In this document: positions 16,983 through 24,385 of the stretch, in pieces | How positions within the stretch are numbered: the stretch's first letter is position 1 | How the letters are laid out: every line of letters begins with the position of its first letter | Source: MedAcidi-G1 sp002713545 | Lineage (GTDB): Bacteria > Actinomycetota > Acidimicrobiia > Acidimicrobiales > MedAcidi-G1 | DNA: 25,795 bases | Direction: 5' to 3' | NCBI GenBank assembly: GCA_964013895.1 | Contig: CAXGYF010000025.1 | Span: 1-25,795 of the forward strand | Notes under the pieces: model-generated | Databases searched by the model: none | What the model was told of the DNA's origin: nothing | What the model saw: the letters and a program-made list of their open reading frames with translations, nothing else | Translations under genes and position numbers: made by a program

Positions 16983-17849
16983 TCAATGAGACTCATCGAT
17001 ACTTCCAAAAAGTTTAATTTCTTCTGGATCTAATGTTTCACTCCAGTTCGCTGGGCATAATTCAGGATGAATTTCCCAAAGAGGGGTTAATACAAATCTT
17101 CTTTCATTGATTCTGGGGTGGGGGATAGTCAACAACTCTGACTCGATCCGACAACCTTCATAGAAAAGTATGTCTACATCTAAAGTTCTCGGTCCCCAGC
17201 GAATTGTTCGTTGACGTGCAGCCCCGGCTTCGATCCGTTGACATTTTCTTAATAGAGCGTGTGGGTCTAAAGAGGTTTCAATTGACAACACTAGGTTTAG
17301 GTAAGCATCTTGCTCAGAAGGTCCGCCGATAGGTTCTGTTTCATAAATTGAAGAGATTTTCAGTTTTCTGTCAAAACTGTCGCAGGCGAAACGAAGGTAA
17401 CTCATCCGGTCACCAATGTTTGAACCCAACGCTATTACAGCAGAGGAGGAAGTAACTAAATTGGAATCCGTAGATTGCTTTCGCCATATGTTTACAGAAG
17501 TGCTAGAAACATCAACTGGGATGGGGGGTCGCAGTTTGGTGATCGTGACTTCAACTGCCAGAACTTTTTGAAAACTTAAAACTTCATCAGCTACTCTTTG
17601 AGCTAAGCGTTCCAAAAGAAGGTCTTTGCTTTCTTTAGCAACCTTATAAACCTGCTCTGTGACGGAACCATAATTAGCGGTATCATCAAGCTCATCAGTC
17701 AATGAAGACTCGCTTAAATCAATCTCTAGTTTCAAGTCGATCTGTATCGGCTGCTCTGATACACGCTCTTGCTCTAATACACCGATTATAGTTGATACAC
17801 GTATTCCATTAATCTGAATTGAATCGTTACCAAGTTGAAGTATTGACAC
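16983..17849 (-). CDS. folBK: Bifunctional dihydroneopterin aldolase / HPPK (FolB-FolK fusion)
   Basis: Two consecutive folate enzymes in one 288-residue chain. Residues about 10-120 are dihydroneopterin aldolase, with GVLEQER near 23, the conserved Tyr60 in TANYGSV, Glu80 in LLERLAQ and Lys105 in TKLRPPIP. Residues about 136-288 are hydroxymethyldihydropterin pyrophosphokinase, with ALGSNIGDR, ETEPIGGPSEQDAYLN, RWGPRTLDVDIL (Mg-binding Asp224 and Asp226) and PHPRINERRFVL. Both active sites look intact. Together they turn dihydroneopterin into the pyrophosphate substrate of DHPS, coded by the convergent neighbour. The start is GTG at 17849. No Shine-Dalgarno is seen; a TAGTGT box a few bases upstream could be the -10 of a leaderless transcript. 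Confidence 0.93.
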   Translation of the reverse strand: MSILQLGNDSIQINGIRVSTIIGVLEQERVSEQPIQIDLKLEIDLSESSLTDELDDTANYGSVTEQVYKVAKESKDLLLERLAQRVADEVLSFQKVLAVEVTITKLRPPIPVDVSSTSVNIWRKQSTDSNLVTSSSAVIALGSNIGDRMSYLRFACDSFDRKLKISSIYETEPIGGPSEQDAYLNLVLSIETSLDPHALLRKCQRIEAGAARQRTIRWGPRTLDVDILFYEGCRIESELLTIPHPRINERRFVLTPLWEIHPELCPANWSETLDPEEIKLFGSIDESH

Positions 17850-17888
17850 AAAGAAACACTAGAGAAAAAAGGCTTTAAAAATAGCAAA

Positions 17889-17920
17889 ATGTGACCGTTA
17901 TCTCATGTGACCGTTATCTC
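17889..17920 (+). repeat. Perfect 16-bp tandem duplication upstream of the flavin-protein gene
   Basis: The unit ATGTGACCGTTATCTC occurs twice with no spacer, at 17889-17904 and 17905-17920, in the short gap between folBK and the flavin-protein gene. The second copy supplies the 5' arm (CGTTAT, 17912-17917) of a hairpin closed by ATAACG (17928-17933), which ends 7 nt before the AAGGAG ribosome site. It may be a regulatory direct repeat or a recent replication slippage. Confidence 0.85.
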
Positions 17921-17950
17921 ATTGCTAATAACGTTTTAAAAAGGAGTTGT

Positions 17951-18451
17951 ATGACTGATTCAGAAAATCTAGAAGAATGCTGGTTGGACGACGAAGTGCG
18001 AGAAGAACTTTTACGAGCACAAAATGAATGCATTTTTATGTGGGTTAACAACTCAGGGCAACCTTTCGGCGTAACGATGAGTTACATCTGGCGTGATGGA
18101 AGTTTTTGGCTCACCTGCGCTAAAGCAAGGAAACGTGTGCCTGCAATAGAAAAAACTGGTTATGCAGCAATAACTATCACATCAAAAGGAACTGACTTAG
18201 GAACAGGAAAAACAGCTTCGTATCGTGGGCCCTGCACCATACATGAAGATGAAGAGACATTGAATTGGATGCTTCCCGAACTTGCTACCGCCGTAAGACC
18301 GGAAAGTGAAGAAGGAGCGAAAGCCTTTCTTGAACATTTGGATACGCCCAACCGTGTAGTACTCAAATTGACACCTGAATACAAACTTGACTTTGACAGT
18401 TCAAAGATGTGGCAACACCGACCAGACGCCGCACCACCAGGGCGACTATGA
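17951..18451 (+). CDS. Pyridoxamine 5'-phosphate oxidase-like split-barrel flavin protein
   Basis: A 166-residue cytosolic protein with the layout of the FMN/F420-binding split beta-barrel family. Helical EVREELLRAQNECIFMWVNNSGQPFGVTMSYIWRDGSFWLT is followed by KARKRVPAIEKTGYAAITI and ASYRGPCTIHED, where incoming strands and basic residues contact the flavin phosphate in relatives. The reaction is unknown; F420- or FMN-linked reductases and haem-binding members share the fold. The start is ATG 17951 with a strong AAGGAG site at 17941-17946; an in-frame GTG at 17891 lies inside the 16-bp tandem repeat and is rejected. The stop overlaps the next gene as ATGA, indicating translational coupling to the SDR. 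Confidence 0.82.
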   Translation: MTDSENLEECWLDDEVREELLRAQNECIFMWVNNSGQPFGVTMSYIWRDGSFWLTCAKARKRVPAIEKTGYAAITITSKGTDLGTGKTASYRGPCTIHEDEETLNWMLPELATAVRPESEEGAKAFLEHLDTPNRVVLKLTPEYKLDFDSSKMWQHRPDAAPPGRL

Positions 18452-19500
18452 AAGTTGCTATCACGGGTGCGAGTGGATTTTTAGGTTCACATTGCGTAGC
18501 AAAAGCAGTTGAGAAGGGTCATCTAGTTCGAGTTCTTGTTCGTGACCCTGAAAAGACGACAGATGCTCTTGAAATGCACGGAATAAAAAAAGATCTGGTT
18601 GAGATTGTCTATGCAGATTTAGCAGATGAAAGATCTCTTGACAGTGGATTAGAAGGTGTCGATACCCTTTTACACACTGCAGCGATCTTTAGCTTAAGTC
18701 CATTAGATGCTAAATCGATGATTTCTATTAACCCTTCAAGTACAAAAACTCTTTTAACTTCTGCTGTGAAGCATGAGCTTAAACAAACGGTTTACGTTTC
18801 GACCATGGGAGTTTTTGCACCCATTAGCGGTGGTGATATTAATGAAAATACTGAAACTTCGACAGGATTAGGGCCTTATACGAAAAGTAAAATTGAATCG
18901 GAAAAAATTGCCAGAGATTTTCAGCATGGTGGCGCACCCGTGAATATCGTTTATCCAGGTGGAATTTTCGGGCCTAAAGATCCGAATCCTAATTTAAGCG
19001 ATTCGATGGGAATGCTTACAGAGATCCTTAAACGAAATCTAGGTTTAACAGCTAGTTCAGCTAAATTAGCCATGGTTGACGTGAGAGACGTTGCCGATGT
19101 GTGTGTGGGAGCGTTAGAAGTAGAGTCTAAAAATGCTCGGTACCATGCATGGGGCGAACTGGTAACAATGGATCAGGTAATAGATCTCGTTAAAAAAATT
19201 ACCGACAGAAATATCCGTTTCTACTCAACACCGTTGTTCTTGCTGGATGCTATGGGAACTTTTGGAGAAGTTTTTACTTTGGCGACACGCATTAGGCTGC
19301 CTTTTGCAAAAGAGTCGATGAAAATGTTTACCCAAAATGCGCGCGTGAATGGACCAGGAAAAATTGATCAGTCTAGAGCTAATACTGATTTTGGTTTTCA
19401 AAATATTTCACTAGAAGAATCCCTCAGGGATGCTTTACTGTGGCTGCATCAGGCGGGTCACTTGACAGATAAGCAATCGGGAAAATTAGCAAACATCTGA
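18448..19500 (+). CDS. Extended SDR / NAD(P)-dependent epimerase-dehydratase family protein
   Basis: A 350-residue Rossmann-fold oxidoreductase of the extended short-chain dehydrogenase family, closest in pattern to dihydroflavonol-4-reductase-like and sterol-dehydrogenase-like proteins. It shows the cofactor motif GASGFLGSHC (Gly7, 10, 13), DLADERSL, DTLLHTAAIFSL, a Ser in VSTMGV, and the catalytic Tyr/Lys in PYTKSKIESEK. IVYPGGIFGPKDPN is the usual substrate-side loop. The substrate is not readable. The start is ATG 18448, overlapping the previous stop (ATGA); a longer frame would extend back into the flavin-protein gene and is unlikely. The pairing suggests that the two redox proteins act in one pathway. 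Confidence 0.87.
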   Translation: MKVAITGASGFLGSHCVAKAVEKGHLVRVLVRDPEKTTDALEMHGIKKDLVEIVYADLADERSLDSGLEGVDTLLHTAAIFSLSPLDAKSMISINPSSTKTLLTSAVKHELKQTVYVSTMGVFAPISGGDINENTETSTGLGPYTKSKIESEKIARDFQHGGAPVNIVYPGGIFGPKDPNPNLSDSMGMLTEILKRNLGLTASSAKLAMVDVRDVADVCVGALEVESKNARYHAWGELVTMDQVIDLVKKITDRNIRFYSTPLFLLDAMGTFGEVFTLATRIRLPFAKESMKMFTQNARVNGPGKIDQSRANTDFGFQNISLEESLRDALLWLHQAGHLTDKQSGKLANI

Positions 19501-19508
19501 CCCCCGAA

Positions 19509-19536
19509 TTCACAAATCTTTTAATACGTGTAAAAT
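19509..19536 (+). promoter_or_regulatory. Sigma70-type promoter placed for a leaderless mRNA
   Basis: TTCACA (19509-19514, 5 of 6 to TTGACA), a 16-bp spacer, then TAAAAT (19531-19536, 5 of 6 to TATAAT). The A of the ATG at 19543 is the seventh base after the -10 box, so transcription should begin at the start codon itself. No Shine-Dalgarno precedes this ATG, consistent with leaderless translation, which is common in actinobacteria. It would drive the four-gene selenoprotein operon. Confidence 0.6.
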
Positions 19537-19542
19537 CAAATT

Positions 19543-19827
19543 ATGTACAAGTACGCGAAATTAAAAGCTGCAGCAGCCGTTATTACCGCATTGTCGGTGA
19601 TGATTCTGGCTATCTTCTCAATAAAAATATGGATAGAGGAAAAACATCAAACGTGTGCAACACAGTTGGCTACATACACACAAGCAGTTGGATCCTTAGC
19701 TGGTTTACGGGTCACGACTATGGATAGAGAAGATATTGCTGGTAGGACCATAGCTGAACTTCGAGCTTGCATTCTTCCAGAATTAGAGGAAGTTCCGGAA
19801 ATAGAAAAACCAGACACGCTTAATTAG
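19543..19827 (+). CDS. Small single-pass membrane protein, unknown function
   Basis: A 94-residue protein with a short basic N-terminus (MYKYAKLKA), one hydrophobic segment (about residues 9-30) and a hydrophilic tail predicted to lie outside. The tail has two cysteines (38 and 76) that could pair as a disulfide, and an acidic C-terminus. I recognise no family. It is the first gene of an operon, with a well-placed promoter upstream and 13 nt to the selenoprotein start, so it is probably real despite its size. A link to thiol redox chemistry is only suggested by the two cysteines and the neighbour. Confidence 0.65.
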   Translation: MYKYAKLKAAAAVITALSVMILAIFSIKIWIEEKHQTCATQLATYTQAVGSLAGLRVTTMDREDIAGRTIAELRACILPELEEVPEIEKPDTLN

Positions 19828-19840
19828 AAGACGGAAGAGA

Positions 19841-21280
19841 ATGAACACCTTCAAGGAGCTGTATTTTCCCTCTAGCGAATCTCGGGACTTAAATAAACGC
19901 CTTCGAGAGGAACATGAACTTTTTCTCTCAGAAAATCCCGAATGGGTTCCAAATGAATTGCGATTACTACCCAAAGTGATAGCTAGAGCATTCAACAAGA
20001 TGTGCCCAAAAACCCCTCTGATGGTGCCGTTGGGGTGGATAGATGGCACAACCTGGGCTGATCTGAACGAGCAGGAAAGAGTTCTTTCCCTGCCTGAAGA
20101 TGAAAAGATAAAGGGCCTCCAAGCACACAAAAATGCAATTCGCGGACGATGTTTTAGAATCCCAAGACCATATGAAGTGAAGTCAGACGAAGCAGCATTC
20201 AAGGCGGTTCAAGAATATGCGGACGTCGACAGAAGAGTTTTTAATGGTGAAACCTTCGATCACGACATTCCCGATGCCCTTCTGGAGGCATTCAACGCTT
20301 GTTGGGAGAGAATAGCCGAACCCGGAGAGTGGTGGAGTGGGAAGGAACGTATAGCTATTTTAGAGGAAGTTAGAAAAGACCGTGACGAAGATCATCCGAA
20401 GGTCCGATCGTCCCTAGCGGATTTGAGCAATACACCTAGTCCTATCATTTCCCCGCTTACACGTGAAATCGTCCGTATGGTAACTAGCAATGCTGCCGAA
20501 ATAGATGATAAATGGGCAAAGGAAGCTATCTCTCTTATTGGTGAGGGAAAGTACTCAGAACTAGTTTCTCTTGTAGTAAATATCGTACCAATTGACATTT
20601 TCTGCTTACTACTAGGAAGACCAGTCGTTTCTCTACCTGTTCCCAAAGGTGGGAAACCAGGTGGGACAATACCGGATGGTTTATCAGATGGGGGAGCTTA
20701 TGTTCCATGGCTCACCGAGAATTTTGTTGGACCAAACGTAGCACGTGCCCTGTCTTTTGTCCCAAAAGACAATGAGATACGAATGAAACTTGTAGAAAAC
20801 ATGTACGCAGGCGGTGGCAAGTTTATTTCTATGGTTTGGGATGAAAATGAACCACTCGATCGGGCGCAGGTTGAAATAATTGCAGCTAGGACCTCGTCAA
20901 TTAACGAGTGTTTCTATTGAGCTACTTCTCACGTAATGCTTCTCCGTGCGAGCAGCAAAGCAACCGAAAAGACCATTTCTTTGTCATGTGCGATTGGCGA
21001 ACCAATTGCAACTGACATAGAGCACGGTGAACTTTTACTAAAATTTACAGAATCTGCTAATAATCACTCTCCAAACCTTCAAAACTTGACTGAAGAGATC
21101 ATTTCAAGCATGGGGGAGGACGCATTTGTAAAAGCTTCCTCAATCGTGGCCATCTTCAACGGACTCGTACGTTCAGCTGATGCGATAGGCATTCCTCTCG
21201 ATGAGGTAACCATGTCGAGCACTATTGAAGAGAGAGAAGAACTTGGACTAAACAACTACCAAGGCTTTAACAACTCGTAG
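19841..21280 (+). CDS. Two-domain AhpD/carboxymuconolactone decarboxylase-like selenoprotein (Sec at TGA 20918-20920)
   Basis: One 479-residue protein is proposed, read through an in-frame TGA at codon 360. Before the TGA the chain ends RAQVEIIAARTSSINECFY; after it continues ATSHVMLLRASS in the same frame to a TAG at 21280. Reading TGA as selenocysteine gives Cys357-Phe-Tyr-Sec360-x3-His364, exactly the AhpD redox motif CxxC-x3-H with the second Cys replaced. AhpD-like enzymes reduce peroxides or disulfides. Downstream residues show the family's helical tail (NLTEEIISSMGEDAFVKASS). The N-terminal half (about 130-265) looks like a second, degenerate copy of the same fold that has lost the CxxC pair. 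A GGAAGAGA ribosome site precedes ATG 19841. Neighbouring genes use TGA as a normal stop, so this is local recoding. No sel genes lie in the window. The alternative is a nonsense mutation or sequencing error. Confidence 0.85.
20937..20957 (+). promoter_or_regulatory. Candidate bacterial SECIS stem-loop
   Basis: Downstream of the in-frame TGA (20918-20920) the mRNA can form a compact hairpin. UGCU (20937-20940) pairs with AGCA (20954-20957), one U-C mismatch follows (20941/20953), CUC (20942-20944) pairs with GAG (20950-20952), and the loop is CGUGC (20945-20949). The loop carries G-U near its 5' side (20946-20947), and the loop G is 25 nt after the TGA. This fits the known spacing (about 16-37 nt) and apical G of bacterial SECIS elements read by SelB. 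The internal mismatch takes the place of the bulged U of E. coli fdhF. Confidence 0.72.
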
Positions 21281-21294
21281 GGGTTCGATACTGA

Positions 21295-21876
21295 ATGGCA
21301 ACATTTTCCTGTTTCGACGTAGAGACAACAAGTCTTAATGCCAAAAAGGGCCAAGTGATAGAAATCGCCATAGTAAAAGTCAACGATCAAGGCGAATTGT
21401 TAGATGAATGGATGACTTTAGTTGGTCCAACACCAATTGATATAGGCAGGCCAGACATACACGGTATAAAAAGTAACTGGTTAGATTCGGCACCACATTT
21501 TAAACAAATTGCTGGAGATATCTCAGAAAAATTTGATGGGTCGATTCCTGTTGCACATAATGCACCATTCGATTGTTCTTTCATTCGTGAAGAGTGGAAT
21601 AGAGCCGGTTTGGGCGATTTACAGTTAGAGGCCTTTGATACCCTCCCCCTGGCGAAAGGGCTTGGCTATCCCGGAAAACTCGTCGAACTAAGTGAAGCTC
21701 TTGGTGTTGAACTGTCCAACGCTCATGAGGCACTAGCAGACACTCGCGCTCTCGCTTCTGTTCTGCTCAAACTTCTCGACTTATCAGATATACAAGTTGA
21801 TTCTCCTGTATTTCAGCCGTCTCTATTTACACCAGAGCCATCCGGACTCTTTGAGCTTCGGCCGATAACTAAATGA
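21295..21876 (+). CDS. DEDDh-family 3'-5' exonuclease (DnaQ-like)
   Basis: A 193-residue exonuclease domain with all three motifs. Exo I is FDVETT with Asp8 and Glu10, Exo II is AHNAPFD with Asp93, and Exo III epsilon is NAHEALADTRA with His144 and Asp149. The His makes it a DEDDh enzyme such as the polymerase III epsilon proofreader, RNase T or stand-alone relatives. A free-standing 193-residue protein could be an epsilon subunit or an accessory repair/RNA-trimming nuclease; sequence alone does not decide. It starts 14 nt after the selenoprotein stop and its own stop overlaps the next start (ATGA), so it is third in the operon. Confidence 0.9.
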   Translation: MATFSCFDVETTSLNAKKGQVIEIAIVKVNDQGELLDEWMTLVGPTPIDIGRPDIHGIKSNWLDSAPHFKQIAGDISEKFDGSIPVAHNAPFDCSFIREEWNRAGLGDLQLEAFDTLPLAKGLGYPGKLVELSEALGVELSNAHEALADTRALASVLLKLLDLSDIQVDSPVFQPSLFTPEPSGLFELRPITK

Positions 21877-22784
21877 TTTATAAGAACAGCCTCCTATCCG
21901 TATTTATCGTTATATCTCTGACCGCTACTATTCTCAGTTCTTGTGCAGACACTGAAGAAGCACTAAGTGACGACCATAGTAAAGTTGGGATGCGACTCAT
22001 AGGGGAAGCATCAGAAGCAGAAACCTCGCTATCAGGTGACTCTGTACAAACCCAAACGACAGTAGAAAACTTAACTTCGACAACACTCTCAATACCCGTC
22101 ACCACAACGACGAACGTCGTCGAAAGCACCCCACCCCCGAAGATAACAAGACCGTCTACAACAACCACAACGTTGATTGTTGAAACGCCAGATAAGCCGT
22201 TTTACGCGGCGAGAGCAACTAGTGAGATGCTCGAAGTGTTTAAAAAACAAACTGATTCTGAACCAAAATGGCTCCTTTCAAATCCTGGACCTTTTGAAGG
22301 GGACCGTGTTTTGCTCATTCGTAAGATAGAAGAAGATTGGGTCCAAGTATTAATGCCAATTAGGCCACATGGAACGCTTGCTTGGGTTCCACGAGACAGT
22401 GTCTCGATAACAGAACATAAAGCGAAAGTGATTGTAGACAAATATTCCGGCCTCTTAGAAGGATGGCAAGATGGTGAATTGCTGTTCAGGGAATCTTTCA
22501 TTAGCGGCAGTGATAAACATCCAACTCCATTGGGAGACTTCTATATAAATGAAATAAACCAAGGTGGAGACGAAATGTTAGAAGACGCATTAGTTGGCAT
22601 AACTGCCTTTTCAAAAAGTATTGACTCAACCGCTGAAGGAGATCCAGCCATAGCTTTTTTAGTTAAAGAATCAAACGAGGGGAGTGATGGGCTTAATACG
22701 AGAGGTTGTATAAGAGTAAGCACGGAGGTTCTAAAACTTTTGACACGTTTACCACTAGGGACTCCTGTCCAAATAGTTGGATGA
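21873..22784 (+). CDS. L,D-transpeptidase-like (YkuD) lipoprotein with altered active site
   Basis: A 303-residue secreted protein. It has an N-terminal hydrophobic signal ending LSSC (Cys23), consistent with a lipobox, then a Thr/Pro-rich linker (about 50-105), an SH3-like stretch (about 108-182, ending AWVPRDSVSI) and a C-terminal YkuD-like domain (about 188-303). The last includes HPTPLGDFYI and the nucleophile motif TRGCIRVSTEVL. YkuD enzymes make 3-3 cross-links in peptidoglycan or anchor proteins to it. In typical members a conserved HG(T) precedes the Cys motif by 15-20 residues; here the matching segment reads AIAFLVKES, with no His, and the S-x-G-C pattern is T-R-G-C. It may be inactive, binding-only, or use another base. 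It overlaps the exonuclease stop by 4 nt. Confidence 0.82.
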   Translation: MIYKNSLLSVFIVISLTATILSSCADTEEALSDDHSKVGMRLIGEASEAETSLSGDSVQTQTTVENLTSTTLSIPVTTTTNVVESTPPPKITRPSTTTTTLIVETPDKPFYAARATSEMLEVFKKQTDSEPKWLLSNPGPFEGDRVLLIRKIEEDWVQVLMPIRPHGTLAWVPRDSVSITEHKAKVIVDKYSGLLEGWQDGELLFRESFISGSDKHPTPLGDFYINEINQGGDEMLEDALVGITAFSKSIDSTAEGDPAIAFLVKESNEGSDGLNTRGCIRVSTEVLKLLTRLPLGTPVQIVG

Positions 22785-22787
22785 GAT

Positions 22788-23333
22788 TTAATTCATCCGC
22801 GGGTCATCTGGATATTGGGCAAGTTTACTGACAAGACCTTTTTGTCTGGAGAGAACTGTCGTCCACAACTCCTCGGGTGTCTCGGAAAAAGGATCAGTAT
22901 CAGCTAGATCAGCAACTATCCAGCCACCAGCTGATATCTCAGCATTTAGTTGACCCGCAGACCATCCTGCATATCCCGAATAGAGGCGTGCGGTAATCAT
23001 TGAGGTCATATCGAGTGTTTCAGGGTTTAGATTAACTACTCTTATGCGACCGAGTCCTTCATTTGGGTGTTCTTCTACAAGTTCCTCGGATAGGCCTAAA
23101 GCAAGTAATGATTCTTCTTGAACAGGACCGCCCCAATGTAACAGTGAATATGAATCTTCATCTAGGTTCCATTTTGGTAAAACGTCCACTGAGTAGAGTT
23201 CACTTCGGCGATTTAATACAACTCCGATTGCGCCTTCGTTCGTGTGTTCTATAACAAGTATTACTGTTCTAAAAAAATTTGAATCAAGAAGCTCAGGTGT
23301 TGCTAGGAGTAGTTTGCCCCGAAATGATTCCAT
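22788..23333 (-). CDS. YqgE/AlgH (UPF0301) family protein
   Basis: A 181-residue protein of the widespread YqgE/AlgH family. Diagnostic strings are FRGKLLLATPELLDSNFFRTVILVIEHTNEGAIGVVLNR near the N-terminus, LHWGGPVQEESLLALG in the middle and YAGWSAGQLNAEISAGGWIVADL towards the end. The biochemical function is not established; AlgH was named from alginate regulation in Pseudomonas, but most members are uncharacterised. The start lies 2 nt after the stop of the Xer recombinase gene, so the two are co-transcribed. Its end is 3 nt from the convergent L,D-transpeptidase stop. Confidence 0.93.
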   Translation of the reverse strand: MESFRGKLLLATPELLDSNFFRTVILVIEHTNEGAIGVVLNRRSELYSVDVLPKWNLDEDSYSLLHWGGPVQEESLLALGLSEELVEEHPNEGLGRIRVVNLNPETLDMTSMITARLYSGYAGWSAGQLNAEISAGGWIVADLADTDPFSETPEELWTTVLSRQKGLVSKLAQYPDDPRMN

Positions 23334-23335
23334 GA

Positions 23336-24364
23336 TTATTCGCCTTTTAAGGTGTCTCCAAGAAGAGTGTTGGCGCCAGACTTCTTTACCACTCCCACTA
23401 ATTCACCACCGGCCAGCTCTGTATAAATACTTGTAGTAGATATATTTGCGTGACCCAAAAGGCTCTGGATTGCATTTATCGGAACCCCGTCGCTTGCCAG
23501 TTGAACACCCGCCGTGTGACGAAGAGAATGAGGGGAGCGGTCCCGTAAGCCAGCGATTCTGTTTAAGATCCTCAACCAATAACGCAGGTTTTGATAAGTA
23601 AATCTTTTTCCGCCTGGTTCCTTAGAGTCTGCTTTAGTCACAAATAACGGATCATCTGGTCTAGGCGCACCAAACCTTTCGGATCTTTCTTTCTGCCATA
23701 TTTCGTTAACTTCAACAAGTTCCGGCGACAAGGGGAGTCTACGAATACGTCTACCTTTACCTATTACCTGCATCATCCAAGTTGCCTGATCGTCACTGTC
23801 AATCAATCTTTCACGTGAGATCCAATTAATGTCAGCATCTATAAGCTCGGAAGCTCGTAAACCAAGAACTGCAAGAAATGAACACATTGCAAGATCGCGT
23901 TCGGGCCACAAGACACGCTTACCATGCGCAGTATCATTTGAAGCGGCTGTTTCGTATAAGTCCCGTATTTCCGATGGCCGATAGTATTCAGGGTCGACCT
24001 GGGGCACATCTAGTTTTGCAACTTTACGTATTCGTTTTATATCCGGAATTTCTTTAATTAGCCCATCAGCTATACAAAAGTCATAAAAGGAATTCAAAGC
24101 AGCGAGTGTCTGATTCAATGTGGCTTTAGACATTTCTCCGCTTGAACGCATGGAGCGAACTGTGTCAGTTAATTCAGCTTGATTTAAAAAGTCAGGACTT
24201 AAATCGTTTGGGTTTTTTTCAGCGAAAGAAAGTACTCTACGAACCCCTTGGTTGTATGCCTTGATAGTATTTGGTGGTTTATCTTCTAGGAGAGGTAACC
24301 AATCGAGCCAGGCGTTGAATATAGGAGGCATTTCAGACTCTTTGGGTAGTTTTCTGTATCCCAT
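23336..24364 (-). CDS. Xer-type tyrosine recombinase
   Basis: A 342-residue site-specific recombinase. The N-terminal SAM-like core-binding domain (about 10-105, NTIKAYNQGVRRVLSF) is followed by the catalytic domain with the complete set Arg170 (LGLRASEL), Lys203 (GKGRRIRRL), His279 and Arg282 (HSLRH), His305 (LLGHANISTT) and Tyr314 (SIYTEL). The sequence resembles XerC/XerD and phage integrases of similar size; I cannot say whether it is the chromosomal dimer-resolution enzyme or a mobile-element integrase. A dif-like palindrome sits 22 nt upstream of the ATG. The absence of other phage or element genes, and co-transcription with yqgE, favour a housekeeping or resident Xer. Confidence 0.9.
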   Translation of the reverse strand: MGYRKLPKESEMPPIFNAWLDWLPLLEDKPPNTIKAYNQGVRRVLSFAEKNPNDLSPDFLNQAELTDTVRSMRSSGEMSKATLNQTLAALNSFYDFCIADGLIKEIPDIKRIRKVAKLDVPQVDPEYYRPSEIRDLYETAASNDTAHGKRVLWPERDLAMCSFLAVLGLRASELIDADINWISRERLIDSDDQATWMMQVIGKGRRIRRLPLSPELVEVNEIWQKERSERFGAPRPDDPLFVTKADSKEPGGKRFTYQNLRYWLRILNRIAGLRDRSPHSLRHTAGVQLASDGVPINAIQSLLGHANISTTSIYTELAGGELVGVVKKSGANTLLGDTLKGE

Positions 24365-24385
24365 TGGTTACCGATCCATAACAAT

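Noticed and set aside
20918..20920. TGA as a reassigned sense codon (Trp or Gly code)
   Set aside because: Neighbouring genes end in TGA (for example the flavin protein, SDR, exonuclease and L,D-transpeptidase), and tryptophan is encoded by TGG throughout.
20936..21280. Separate 114-residue gene starting at ATG 20936
   Set aside because: It has no ribosome site, begins inside the conserved AhpD segment five codons after the TGA, and is in frame with the upstream gene. It is better read as the C-terminal part of the selenoprotein.
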